In this document: positions 20,087-28,353 of the stretch, one piece after another
How positions within the stretch are numbered: the first letter of the stretch is position 1
Layout of the letters: every line of letters begins with the position of its first letter
Assembly (NCBI GenBank): GCA_900142905.1
Contig: FSRV01000001.1
Location: forward strand, 1,302,001 to 1,366,000
From: Burkholderia sp. GAS332
GTDB lineage: Bacteria > Pseudomonadota > Gammaproteobacteria > Burkholderiales > Burkholderiaceae
DNA length: 64,000 nt
Direction: 5' to 3'
The notes under the pieces: generated by a model
Seen by the model: the letters and a program-made list of their open reading frames with translations, nothing else
Databases searched by the model: none
Told to the model about the DNA's origin: nothing
Position numbers and translations under genes: made by a program

Positions 20087-21508
20087 CTAGGCGGCTACGC
20101 GGGCCACGCCGGCCATGCCTCGTACGACGCCTGGCAAAAAGCGCGCGAGCGTAATGCCGCGCGCGGCCATGAAAATCAGCATTGCGGCCCACAAACCGTG
20201 ATTGCCGTACAGCCCCAGCAAGGCCCACGAGGCCGCCACGAACACCGCGAACGACACCACCATCGACATCATCAACTCGCGCGTGCGAGTCGCGCCGATG
20301 AACACGCCGTCGAGCAGAAAGCCCCACACGGAAATTACCGGCGAAAGCGCGGCCCATGGCAGATACGTTTCGGCCGTGGCGCGCACCGCGGCCTGATCGG
20401 TCAGACCTTCGATGATCCATGTGCCCGCACCCCAGTACACCAGCGAGAAGCCCAGCGCGCCGAGTGCGGACCACAGCGCCGTGACCTTGATGGCCTGCGT
20501 GAACGCGTGCCGGTCGCGTGCGCCGATCGCCGCCCCAACCAGTGCCTCGGCAGCATGCGCGAAACCGTCGAGTCCGTAAGCCATAAAGGTCTGAAAATTG
20601 AGTAGCAGCGCGTTGGCGGCGAGGGTGGCGTCACCTTGTCTCGCGCCAAGATGCGCGAACCAGCCGAACGACGACAGCAGACAGAGCGTGCGTACGAAGA
20701 TATCGCGATTCAGCACCACCAGACGCTTGAGCGCGGTAGCGTCGAAGAGGGCGGCGCGCTTCAGCGCAGGCAAACCGCGCGGTCTGCCGTGCCACAACAA
20801 CGCGGCGCCGAGCACGAAGCCGAGCGCGTCGGCCGTGGCCGTGGCCGCGCCAATGCCGGCCACACCCCAATCGAATACGTACACATACAACAGCACCGCC
20901 GCGATGTTCACGCTGTTGATGAACACTTGTGAGAGCAGCGCGAGTCGCACCTTTTGCGTACCGAGCAGCCAGCCGAGCACCACATAATTGCCGAGCGCGA
21001 GCGGCGCGGCCCAGATGCGTGCGTGGCAGTAGATCTGCGCGTGGTGCTGCACCGCGTCGCTGCCGCCGATCGCGCGCAACGCGTAGTCGATCAGCGGCAC
21101 TTGCAGCAGAAGCACCGCTGCGCCGATCGCTGCGGCGAGCAGTAGCGCGCGTACGACGTTGTTGCGCAATTCGGCGTGATCTCCCGCACCGTGCGCTTGC
21201 GCGACGAGGCCCGTGGTGCCCATGCGCAGGAAGCCGAAGCCCCAGAATACGAAATTGAAGAACAGGCCGCCGAGCGCCACGCCGCCGAGATAGGACGCGC
21301 CGTCCAGGTGGCCGGCGACGGCGGTGTCGACCGCGCCGAGAATCGGCTGGGTGAGATTGGCGAGGACAATGGGAAACGCCAGCGTCAGCACCCGGCGGTG
21401 CCAGCGCACAGGGACGGCGGGCGCCGTCGCGGCCGCGCCCTCCAAATCTCCAAGGAGACTGCCTTCGGGGCGGGGGACTTCCTTCGGGGCCTGCGCGCTG
21501 TCGCTCAA
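20087..21508 (-). CDS. MATE family (DinF-type) efflux transporter
   Basis: About 473 residues with twelve hydrophobic helices in two related halves. MATE hallmarks are FPIVLANLTQPILGAVDTAVAGHLDG at the start and ANALLLNFQTFMAYGLDGFAHAAEALVGAAIGARD at the start of the second half. These exporters use Na+ or H+ gradients to expel cationic drugs or metabolites. I place the start at TTG 21508, whose TTGA overlaps the DUF2288 stop and which has AGGAA five bases upstream. A longer frame to 21628 would overlap that gene by over 120 bases. Translation is probably coupled. Confidence 0.87.
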   Translation of the reverse strand: MSDSAQAPKEVPRPEGSLLGDLEGAAATAPAVPVRWHRRVLTLAFPIVLANLTQPILGAVDTAVAGHLDGASYLGGVALGGLFFNFVFWGFGFLRMGTTGLVAQAHGAGDHAELRNNVVRALLLAAAIGAAVLLLQVPLIDYALRAIGGSDAVQHHAQIYCHARIWAAPLALGNYVVLGWLLGTQKVRLALLSQVFINSVNIAAVLLYVYVFDWGVAGIGAATATADALGFVLGAALLWHGRPRGLPALKRAALFDATALKRLVVLNRDIFVRTLCLLSSFGWFAHLGARQGDATLAANALLLNFQTFMAYGLDGFAHAAEALVGAAIGARDRHAFTQAIKVTALWSALGALGFSLVYWGAGTWIIEGLTDQAAVRATAETYLPWAALSPVISVWGFLLDGVFIGATRTRELMMSMVVSFAVFVAASWALLGLYGNHGLWAAMLIFMAARGITLARFLPGVVRGMAGVARVAA

Positions 21509-21813
21509 CTGCGTTCCTGCACGCAGACCCACGGAGAGACGACCACCGCCCACAGATCCGGATCGCGCGCGGCGAAGTCGGCGGCGGTTTCCGCCTGCAC
21601 GCGTTCGACGAGGCCGGAAGACAGCCATTGCGTGACCTGGGTGGTGTCGTCGCTGGCGATGGCTTCGGCGACGCTCACCAGATCGATGTCGCGCGCGACG
21701 CGCAGCAAGATGCCGCGCGCGAAAAAGCGTTCGAGTTCGGTCCAGCCGATTTTGGCGGTTTCGGCGAGCAGCTTGGCGTACACCGGGCTATGAGTGGCGT
21801 CGTTGGAAGTCAT
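21505..21813 (-). CDS. DUF2288 family protein
   Basis: A 102-residue protein matching DUF2288: PVYAKLLAETAKIGWTELERFFARG, then VAEAIASDDTTQVTQWLSSGLV and a C-terminal LWAVVVSPWVCVQ. The role is unknown; it is a compact, probably cytoplasmic protein. Its stop codon overlaps the start of the MATE transporter gene, suggesting the two are made together. Confidence 0.82.
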   Translation of the reverse strand: MTSNDATHSPVYAKLLAETAKIGWTELERFFARGILLRVARDIDLVSVAEAIASDDTTQVTQWLSSGLVERVQAETAADFAARDPDLWAVVVSPWVCVQERS

Positions 21814-21921
21814 CGTGAGCGGGTTCTGACGGGGCCGTTACTATAAACCATCGGCGCGGACCGCCAGGGCGGCGCGCGTTCCGGTACGCTTAGGGCTTTT
21901 CGAAATTCATTCTGAACCTTC

Positions 21922-22650
21922 ATGTCACTGGATTCAACGGCGCCGGCTTCGGGCGCACAAGCTCACGGGGTGGCCGACGCCACGCTCACGCGCTCCGACG
22001 TGGAGCGTCTCATTGCGACGAGCATCGCGGGAAATAAAGATCCGCTCCATTTCACCGACTGCGATTTCGAAGGCGCCGATCTGTCACGACTCGATCTGCG
22101 CGGTGCGGAGTTTCATCGCTGCACGATCGCCGAGGCGTCATTTTTCGGCGCGACGCTGTCGCACACCCGCTGGGTCCGTTGCCGCGGCCGCGAGGCGGAT
22201 TTCGCGTCGGCTGATCTGGTCGACGCGGCGTTCCAGTCGAGCGATCTGAACAATACGAGTTGGCGGCGCGCCAAGCTTGCCTCAGCGTCGTTTCACAGCT
22301 GCAAGCTGACTGGCGCCAATTTCGAAGGCTGCGCGGCGCTCGGGTTGAGCTTCGTCGAGACCTTGCTGGTGGGCGCGCATTTGCGCGGCCTGTCGTTTCG
22401 CAAGGCCACGTTGCAACAACTCGATTTCTCCGACGCCGATCTGGCCGGGGTCGATTTCCGCGAGGCGGTCTTCGATGGCGGGAGTCTGAAGGATGCGCAT
22501 CTGAAGGGCGCGCGCTTCGAAGGCGCGGACTTACGCGAGACCGATCTGAGCGGCGTGCGCCTCGTCGATGCGGCGCTTTTCAAAGGCGCGACGATTTCGC
22601 ACCAGCAGGCGGCGGTACTGGTGACCGAACTGGGTTTGCGCGTCATGTGA
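21922..22650 (+). CDS. Pentapeptide-repeat protein
   Basis: A 242-residue protein made largely of A(D/N)LXX-type repeats from about residue 45 to 230 (for example FEGADLSRLDLRGAEFHRC, ADLVDAAFQSSDL, GARFEGADLRETDLSGVRL). Such repeats form a right-handed quadrilateral beta-helix. Some members mimic DNA and protect gyrase, but most have no assigned function, and nothing here points to a specific one. No signal peptide. It stands alone, with long non-coding DNA downstream. Confidence 0.88.
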   Translation: MSLDSTAPASGAQAHGVADATLTRSDVERLIATSIAGNKDPLHFTDCDFEGADLSRLDLRGAEFHRCTIAEASFFGATLSHTRWVRCRGREADFASADLVDAAFQSSDLNNTSWRRAKLASASFHSCKLTGANFEGCAALGLSFVETLLVGAHLRGLSFRKATLQQLDFSDADLAGVDFREAVFDGGSLKDAHLKGARFEGADLRETDLSGVRLVDAALFKGATISHQQAAVLVTELGLRVM

Positions 22651-22660
22651 TCGCGGTTTT

Positions 22661-22691
22661 AGCTGGCCGATTTTTGGCCATTCGGCCAGCT
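22661..22691 (+). terminator. Stem-loop after the pentapeptide gene
   Basis: AGCTGGCCGA (22661-22670) pairs with TCGGCCAGCT (22682-22691), loop of 11 bases, starting 11 bases after the stop. It lacks a T-run, so termination is uncertain. Confidence 0.5.
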
Positions 22692-23151
22692 TGAACGAAT
22701 GGATGCGCGGACATATCATCGTATTCATCGGTTAATTAATGGCGCCTTTCAACTTCACAATTTGTCAGTGGATTTGAAGATTTTTAATGTATTCGCCATT
22801 CGCGAATTTGTTGTGAAGAAATGCAATTGCTTATTCGCGCCGCTCAATATCCGCTAATACATCAGTATGGTGCGTTGGCGCACTAAAGCTTCGCATTGCG
22901 CAAAGCGTCCGGATCATACTGGTCGCGGTTAGGGGAAATCGGCCAAAGCGCTTTCGTCAGGCTTTTCCAGTGGCGTGCAGGCAGATGATTGATTCATAAG
23001 GCATTGCGAACAGCTCACGGCTTCTGGTTCGCCGTTTGTATGGCGTTTAGTGCGGAACGGAAAAGGTATTTACCTCGCTTATTTCCGACATTTTCTCTTC
23101 ACGTAATGCGGAATCGGTGCGTCGCGTCACATTACCCACGCAATTAATAGA
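22692..23151. other. AT-richer non-coding stretch
   Basis: No supported gene. Base composition is clearly lower in GC than the flanks, especially about 22725-22870, with TTAATTAA-like runs. It ends at the promoter of the candidate small RNA. Confidence 0.6.
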
Positions 23152-23180
23152 TTGCGCTTGTAAAAGCGGGTTGTTAGATT
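23152..23180 (+). promoter_or_regulatory. Sigma-70-like promoter for the candidate sRNA
   Basis: TTGCGC (23152-23157), exactly 17 bases, TAGATT (23175-23180). The predicted start is near 23187. Confidence 0.5.
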
Positions 23181-23186
23181 CCGTTC

Positions 23187-23261
23187 TGGCGCATGGTGAA
23201 CCGGTCCTTTGCCGATATGCGCCGAACCCCCGTTAGCCCGGCCTCGAGCCGGGCTTTTTTT
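23187..23261 (+). ncRNA. Candidate ~75-nt small RNA
   Basis: Between a promoter-like element and a strong terminator. The 5' part folds by GGCGCAT (23188-23194) with ATGCGCC (23217-23223), with an inner CGG/CCG pair. An unpaired C-rich linker (about 23224-23234, with CCCCC) follows, and the 3' end is the terminator AGCCCGGC/GCCGGGCT plus T7 (23235-23261). No gene reads into this terminator from within 500 bases. The C-rich single strand could pair with G-rich Shine-Dalgarno regions. The size and two-hairpin layout fit a trans-acting sRNA. Not identified with a named family. Confidence 0.5.
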
Positions 23262-23319
23262 CGCCCGGTCACTGCCGATTCAATTCAGCGTCACTGCGGA
23301 TTCACACGCGTCGTGGATC

Positions 23320-23457
23320 ATGAAAGATTACTTTTTTCTTTCGCCGGTCATGACCTGGCTGATCATTTTTCTCGGCCTCTGGCCGATTGCGCTCCGCGTG
23401 CTGTTCGCGTTCGCCGCACGCATCGATCCGCGCTCCGGACGCTGGCGGCGTCACTAG
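23320..23457 (+). CDS. Small membrane protein (45 aa)
   Basis: ATG at 23320. The product has one strong membrane helix (FLSPVMTWLIIFLGLWPIALRVLFAFAARI) and a basic C-terminal tail (RSGRWRRH). It lies 58 bases after the sRNA terminator. No clear Shine-Dalgarno is present, so support rests on hydrophobicity, the positive tail and GC-rich codon use. Function unknown. Confidence 0.5.
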   Translation: MKDYFFLSPVMTWLIIFLGLWPIALRVLFAFAARIDPRSGRWRRH

Positions 23458-23494
23458 GCCTGGCGCCGCCGCGCCGCGTGTCGCTGGGTCGTAT

Positions 23495-23821
23495 TTACTG
23501 CTTGCAGTGAACCACCATCGAGCGGTTTTTCACGTTTGCACCGAAGATCCCGCCGATCGAGCCGCCCGACGTGGCGCCATTGTCGACGTCTTTCGAAACG
23601 ACGTCGTAACCATAGTTGCCGCAGACTTCGCCCGCGCGCTTGTAGCACTCGGCCCAACTCGAGCTCGCATCGCTGCCGCTGCAGTTGATCGCAAAGCCTG
23701 TATCGCCGCTCGGCAGGTAGGTCATCGTGGTGGTGCTCGAGCAGCCGCCGAGGCTGCCGAGCGTAAGCAGGCCGAGGCCGATCGCCGCAGCCGTCGCGAC
23801 GTAAGCCAATGCGCTCTTCAT
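23495..23821 (-). CDS. Putative lipoprotein (108 aa)
   Basis: Signal sequence ending in a lipobox (TLGSLGGC), then a Ser/Thr-rich segment. The mature domain has four further cysteines (FAINCSGSD, AECYKRAGEVCGNYGYDVVSKD, MVVHCKQ) that could form disulphides in the periplasm. AAGGAA six bases before ATG 23821 fixes the start. It resembles small uncharacterised secreted lipoproteins of Burkholderia; I cannot name a function. It is convergent with the 45-aa membrane-protein gene. Confidence 0.78.
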   Translation of the reverse strand: MKSALAYVATAAAIGLGLLTLGSLGGCSSTTTMTYLPSGDTGFAINCSGSDASSSWAECYKRAGEVCGNYGYDVVSKDVDNGATSGGSIGGIFGANVKNRSMVVHCKQ

Positions 23822-23980
23822 TGCAGATTCCTTACAGAAAACAGGGGGGACGTGGCGCGTAGCCACGTCATGCATAGGATTGAGCGTTTTATAGTACGCC
23901 CGGTTCCCTCGATTGCGGTTGCAGGGCGCGTGCCTGATACCGGGGAGCGGGGCGGGGCCAGCCGGTACCCAACAAACCGG

Positions 23981-24712
23981 CTAGCGAGGCGGTAACGCCC
24001 GCGACGGGTCGATCGAGCGGCCCTGATAGCGTAGTTCGAAGTGCAGCATGACGCGGTCGGTATCGGTGTCGCCCATTTCGGCGATCTTCTCGCCGCGGGT
24101 GACCGACTGACCCTCCTTCACCAGCAGCACACGGTTGTGTGCGTAGGCGGTCAGGTACTCGGCATTGTGCTTGATGATCAGCAGGTTGCCGTACCCACGC
24201 AAGCCGTTGCCGGCATAGACCACTGTGCCAGGTGCCGCAGCGACCACCGGCGTGCCCGCTGCCGCCGAAATATCGATGCCCTTCGAATTGCCACCGTCGA
24301 AGCGCCGGATCACGGTGCCGTCGGCCGGCCAGGCCAGCGAGATCGTCGAAGCCGGCGCCGACGTCGGCGCGTTGTCAGCCGGAGCCGGACGCGGCGCGGA
24401 AGAAGCGCTCGCACTGCCTGCGCCGCTGCTGCGGATCGCACCCCCTCCACCACCCGTGGACCCTGCCGCGGCACCATTACCCGGCGGCGTGACGCGCAGC
24501 ACCTGCCCGACCTCGATGCTGTCCGGGTTGGTCAGGTTGTTCCAGCGCACGATGCTCTGCACCGATTGCCGGTTGCTGCGTGCAATCTTCGACAGCGTAT
24601 CGCCCCGTTCGACGCGGTAAAAGCCTGGCCCCACCGGCGCGGACCCGCAGGCGGCGAGCACCGCCAGCAACGACGCGCAGGCGAGCCGTTTCATCATTCT
24701 TGTTGTAACCAT
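23981..24712 (-). CDS. nlpD: NlpD-like LysM/M23 lipoprotein, amidase activator
   Basis: About 243 residues: lipoprotein signal (lipobox LAAC), LysM peptidoglycan-binding domain (FYRVERGDTLSKIARSN…), a Gly/Ala/Ser-rich linker, and a C-terminal LytM/M23 domain. The M23 zinc residues are degenerate: the HxGxD His is replaced (NSKGIDI) and the HxH motif reads MLH, while AYAHN keeps its His. That pattern is what E. coli NlpD shows, so it is probably a non-enzymatic activator of a cell-separation amidase. Start at ATG 24712 with GAGG upstream; 24697 is an alternative. Here rpoS and pcm are not adjacent. Confidence 0.85.
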   Translation of the reverse strand: MVTTRMMKRLACASLLAVLAACGSAPVGPGFYRVERGDTLSKIARSNRQSVQSIVRWNNLTNPDSIEVGQVLRVTPPGNGAAAGSTGGGGGAIRSSGAGSASASSAPRPAPADNAPTSAPASTISLAWPADGTVIRRFDGGNSKGIDISAAAGTPVVAAAPGTVVYAGNGLRGYGNLLIIKHNAEYLTAYAHNRVLLVKEGQSVTRGEKIAEMGDTDTDRVMLHFELRYQGRSIDPSRALPPR

Positions 24713-24895
24713 TGGACCTCGCAAAGCGCTGCCGCGCGCCGATCCCGATCACGTGGCAGGTAGATGCAAAGCGTCCGATTCTAACGGTTTTGCGCTGCAG
24801 CATCCGAAAAACGGACTTGGGGGACGGCACGCACGGCGGGAACGCGGCGAAACACCGCGTCACCCATCACGTCGTGATGGGTGGACAACCGGCGA

Positions 24896-25804
24896 TTAGC
24901 GCAGCGTGCTGACAGTGATGCGCAGGGCGGCCGTCTCGGTTTGTCCCGGTTCGAGCCAGCGCAGTCCCATGCCGTTGTGGATCGCGTCCGGCAGACCCAG
25001 CCATGGCTCGACGCAATAGAAGTCCGAGTCCGCAGCCTCAGTCCATGTCGTGACCGCGTACCAGGGCACCGAGTCCGGCCGCTGCAGATCGATCGTGATG
25101 AGCCGGTTAAGGCCGGGTGCGACGAGACGCACGGGTTGGTCCGGCGCACCCACGAGGCAATGGAAGCGGTCGTGAATACGCGCCTCGTCGAGCGTGTAGC
25201 GTGCTGCGCCCGGCTCGGCCGGGCTGATCGAGCCGTCGTCCTGCTGATAGCACCGTTCGGTGCGCGGCAATTCCAGCGAGGTCTCGGCGCGCTGCGTGTG
25301 CGGCAGCGTGAAATAAAAATGATGACCGGCGTAGTAGGGCAGCCGCGTCTTGCCCGTATTGGCGGTGCTCAGCGTGACTTCCAGCGTATGCGTATCGACG
25401 AGCCGGTACACCGCTTCGAAACGGAAGCCGAACGGATAGCCGCCGCGTGTTGCGTCGCTGTCGGTGAGCGTCATGCGCAAGCCGGCGCCGTGCACGTCGG
25501 CGTGGGCTTCGAAGGGCAGGTCGCGTGCAAAACCGTGCATCGGCAATTCGCGCACCGTGCCTTGTGCGTCACGCCAGAAGCCGATCTTGCCGTCGACGCG
25601 ATGCCGGCCGAGAAACGGAAACAGCAGCGGGTTGCCGCCGCGAATCCTGGCGGGTTGGCGCCAGTCGGCGTGCTCGGGCCAATGGATCACCTCTTCGCCG
25701 TCGATGATCCACGACAAAAGACGGCCGCCGGCTTGTGGCGCGAAACGGAGGACGGAGGTGTCCTGGGCAATCTCGAGAATGTCCGGTTGCGGGGAGAGGG
25801 GCAT
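24896..25804 (-). CDS. Aldose 1-epimerase (mutarotase) family protein
   Basis: A 302-residue galactose-mutarotase-fold protein that interconverts anomers of sugars or sugar phosphates. Motifs include AGGRLLSWIIDGEEVIHWPEHADWRQPARIRGGNPLLFPFLGR, a central His in YYAGHHFYFTLP, and the probable catalytic Glu in FYCVEPWLGLPDA. It stands alone, so the sugar is not indicated. No strong ribosome site is visible before the chosen ATG. Confidence 0.87.
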   Translation of the reverse strand: MPLSPQPDILEIAQDTSVLRFAPQAGGRLLSWIIDGEEVIHWPEHADWRQPARIRGGNPLLFPFLGRHRVDGKIGFWRDAQGTVRELPMHGFARDLPFEAHADVHGAGLRMTLTDSDATRGGYPFGFRFEAVYRLVDTHTLEVTLSTANTGKTRLPYYAGHHFYFTLPHTQRAETSLELPRTERCYQQDDGSISPAEPGAARYTLDEARIHDRFHCLVGAPDQPVRLVAPGLNRLITIDLQRPDSVPWYAVTTWTEAADSDFYCVEPWLGLPDAIHNGMGLRWLEPGQTETAALRITVSTLR

Positions 25805-25929
25805 GGTCGATGGGGTGGTTCATAAAGTCGGGAGAGAACGATTTTGCGCTGCTTTACGCTACGGGGAAACCCTTCTCGGGAAATTGCGGGTGTCGCTGAC
25901 GCCCCATCCTTGCCGATAATCCCCTGACT

Positions 25930-25953
25930 GCCCGGTCATTTCGACCACCGGGC
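25930..25953 (+). promoter_or_regulatory. Hairpin just upstream of the 28-aa gene
   Basis: GCCCGGT (25930-25936) pairs with ACCGGGC (25947-25953), 11 bases before the AGGAGG ribosome site. It could be a leader structure or the end of another transcript; no T-run follows. Confidence 0.45.
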
Positions 25954-25974
25954 GCGATCAGATCAGGAGGTGTT

Positions 25975-26061
25975 ATGGATCTCGCAATGGCAATGGGTGT
26001 CGCGCTATTCGGCATGTTCGCGGCAAGCACCGTCTACTTCTTCTACAAGCTCGAGCGCTGA
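25975..26061 (+). CDS. 28-residue membrane microprotein
   Basis: ATG 25975 is preceded by a perfect AGGAGG (25965-25970) four bases away. The product is one hydrophobic helix with a small charged end (sequence begins MDLAMAMGVALFG and ends FFYKLER). Length and topology resemble small regulatory subunits of membrane complexes such as KdpF or CydX, but it matches neither by eye. It has no operon partner: uppP starts 299 bases further on. Confidence 0.62.
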   Translation: MDLAMAMGVALFGMFAASTVYFFYKLER

Positions 26062-26359
26062 TCCAACTCTCTGCTGCGCCTTCTGCTGGGCCGTCAACGC
26101 GGGCCCGGCATGAGTCTCGCGCCTCCAGCGCATCTAATTCCTCACAATGGCAGCGCGGTCTCCGACGGCGCCCTGTTTCTTTGTCTGCGGCGTAACAACA
26201 GTTTCCAGTTGTGACGCAGTGCATCAATATTTCCCCGAATGCGGTCCAAACGCTTGGCGCTGACTTTGCAGCCAGGCATAATCGGTGCGCTTTTGACGCG
26301 CCGTTCATTTTCTATTGCGGCGCGCTGTTCCCCGACATTTTCCTTACAAGGACCGCCGC

Positions 26360-27190
26360 GTGAACCTGTCGTTTCTAATTTTCCTGAGCGTGCTGCAAGG
26401 TGTGACCGAACTGTTTCCGGTCAGCAGCCTTGGCCACACGCTGCTCGTGCCCGCACTGTTCGGTATGCATATCGACAAGCATGCGCCGCAGTTGCTGCCG
26501 TTCCTCGTCGCGTTGCACCTCGGTACGGCGTTTGCGCTGCTGTGGTACTTCCGCAAGCGTTGGTGCGAGCTGGTGCGAGGTTTCTTCGCATCGTTCGGCG
26601 GCCGTCGCAACGATGACGCGCACATGATGTGGGCGCTCATTATCGGCACGATTCCGGCGGGCCTCGTCGGGTTGATCCTTGAGAAACGCCTCGAACGGCT
26701 TTTTCACGATCTGCGCATCGTGGCGATCGCGTTGATCGTGAACGGCGTGCTGCTATGGTTCGGCGATCGCCTGCAACGTTCGCGCACGCATCTGGCGCCG
26801 GAGAAACTGACTTTCCGCCAGGCGTTTTTTGTCGGGCTCGCGCAGGTCGGCGCGTTGATTCCGGGTTTCTCGCGCAGCGGTCTGACCATGATCGCCGGTA
26901 ATGCGGCCGGCCTGACGACCGAGAAAGCCGCTGAGTTCTCGTTCCTGCTCGGCACGCCGATCATCCTGGCGGCCGGCGTGCTCGAATTGCCGAAGCTGTT
27001 CCATGCGCCTGGTCAACTCGCCGATGCAGTGCTCGGCGGCGTGCTGACCGCCATCGCTGCGTACCTCAGCGTGCGTTTTCTGATGCGCTATTTCGAAGGT
27101 CGCGGACGTCTGGCTTCGTTCGGCGTGTACTGCGTGATTGCGGGGATCGTGTTCCTCGGCTGGTTCATGTTGCATCCGCAACCGGTCTGA
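26360..27190 (+). CDS. uppP: Undecaprenyl-diphosphatase UppP (BacA)
   Basis: A 276-residue integral membrane phosphatase that recycles undecaprenyl pyrophosphate, the lipid carrier for peptidoglycan, and gives bacitracin tolerance. Conserved motifs are [18 protein letters not shown] near the N terminus (catalytic Glu and Ser) and [14 protein letters not shown] in the second half (Arg). GTG 26360 has AAGGA seven to eight bases upstream and begins with the expected short leader MNLSFLIF. A terminator follows at 27267. Confidence 0.95.
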   Translation: MNLSFLIFLSVLQGVTELFPVSSLGHTLLVPALFGMHIDKHAPQLLPFLVALHLGTAFALLWYFRKRWCELVRGFFASFGGRRNDDAHMMWALIIGTIPAGLVGLILEKRLERLFHDLRIVAIALIVNGVLLWFGDRLQRSRTHLAPEKLTFRQAFFVGLAQVGALIPGFSRSGLTMIAGNAAGLTTEKAAEFSFLLGTPIILAAGVLELPKLFHAPGQLADAVLGGVLTAIAAYLSVRFLMRYFEGRGRLASFGVYCVIAGIVFLGWFMLHPQPV

Positions 27191-27266
27191 TTGCGTTCGA
27201 TAGGCCCGCTACTGCGCGCCGAGTGTCGGCGGGCGACTGGCGGGGAAGAAACGATCGGTTATAATC

Positions 27267-27300
27267 CGGGCCCGGCTCAACCTGCCGGGCCCGTTTGTTT
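27267..27300 (+). terminator. Terminator downstream of uppP
   Basis: Perfect 10-bp stem CGGGCCCGGC (27267-27276) with GCCGGGCCCG (27284-27293), then TTTGTTTT. The rest of the 27191-27497 gap has no supported gene and presumably holds the tRNA-Arg promoter. Confidence 0.85.
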
Positions 27301-27497
27301 TGTGATGCGGCGAGTGAGTGCCGATCAGGGGTGCCGCGCACTGGATCAGATTTCCAGTCCCCGGCCCGGTCAGTTAGAATTTCGGTATCCCACGAACCCT
27401 GTGGCAGCGATATCGCACAGGTTCCAATGCCCGATACGGGTTCTCATTGCGGGCGATGCACGTTGTACACGTTCGTGTAGCATCGCCTCACGTCATT

Positions 27498-27574
27498 ACG
27501 GCAGTAGCTCAGCTGGATAGAGCATCGGCCTTCTAAGCCGAGGGTGGGGGGTTCGAGTCCCTCCTGCCGTACCA
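27498..27574 (+). tRNA. tRNA-Arg (anticodon TCT)
   Basis: 77 nt with encoded CCA (27572-27574). Acceptor ACGGCAG pairs with CTGCCGT, discriminator A. D-arm GCTCAGCTGGATAGAGC, anticodon stem TCGGC/GCCGA with loop CTTCTAA (anticodon TCT), T-arm GGTTCGAGTCC. Confidence 0.96.
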
Positions 27575-27637
27575 ACTCTTCAAATGCCTGACGCCGCGCA
27601 TCGAAGCCGCGCCGCTGCGATGCGCGCTCAGGGCCGT

Positions 27638-28021
27638 TTACTCTGCCGGCTCCACATCGATGGAATCGACCCGGTTCGGATAGAACGCCAGATGCTGAGC
27701 GATCTCCTTCACGGGCGCATAGGGCGACTCGTAGGTCCAGACCGCATTCACGCTCCGCTCACCACCAATCGGAATGCTGTAGTACGCGCAATCGCCCTTG
27801 TACGGGCAATAGGTTGCGTGGTCGGTGCGCTCCAGCAGCGTCATCTCGACATCGGTGCGCGGAATGTAATACACCGCTGGATACGACGCCTCACGCAGCA
27901 CCAGCGCATTGCGCGTATCCGCGATCACGCGGCCGGCTACGGTGACCACCACATGGGCTTTGTCCGGCTCGATCGCGATCGGATGGTCGGGGCCTGGGAC
28001 CTTGATGGTTTTTTCAGTCAT
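27638..28021 (-). CDS. DUF427 domain protein
   Basis: A 127-residue single-domain protein of the DUF427 family: early IAIEPDKAHVVVTVAGRVIADT, then LREASYPAVYYIPRTDV and the diagnostic ATYCPYKGDCAYYSI, ending in W-Y-E-x-P-Y-P-type WTYESPYAPVKEIA. Biochemical function unknown; some relatives occur with beta-lactamase-like or sugar genes. ATG 28021 with AGGAG upstream is chosen; longer in-frame starts add unrelated sequence. Confidence 0.87.
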   Translation of the reverse strand: MTEKTIKVPGPDHPIAIEPDKAHVVVTVAGRVIADTRNALVLREASYPAVYYIPRTDVEMTLLERTDHATYCPYKGDCAYYSIPIGGERSVNAVWTYESPYAPVKEIAQHLAFYPNRVDSIDVEPAE

Positions 28022-28204
28022 GCTGTCGAACTCCTGGATGAGTAGGCAAGCCTGCAACACGCCGCGAAGGGTTTTGAGCCGCCATCGGCGAGAACAATGA
28101 TCGCGTCCTGCGTCGAAGCATACGCCGCTCATGACAACACGTTGTGTCACTGCCTAGGTCTTTCGCGAGTTTCCTGGGGTGTTGGCTAGTACGCGCGACG
28201 AAAA

Positions 28205-28227
28205 CAAAAAAGGCAGCCGAAGCTGCC
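28205..28227 (-). terminator. Terminator of the phosphoesterase gene
   Basis: GGCAGC (28212-28217), CGAA tetraloop, GCTGCC (28222-28227). On the minus strand it is followed by a T-run (A-tract 28201-28211 on plus). A larger inverted repeat, GCGGACCGC (28287-28295) with GCGGTCCGC (28331-28339), lies between it and the stop codon. Confidence 0.82.
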
Positions 28228-28353
28228 CCGTGAAAGTCCTGCCATCCGGCGGACTGTTGCTTACCGACATGCTCTGTGCGCAGCGTGCGGACCGCTCAAC
28301 CTTGCTCAGCTTGATTGCTGAACGCTCCTTGCGGTCCGCTCATGGCTGGCTGC

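Noticed and set aside
25973..26308. Minus-strand frame opposite the 28-aa gene
   Set aside because: Cys/Arg-rich product without domain or start signal.
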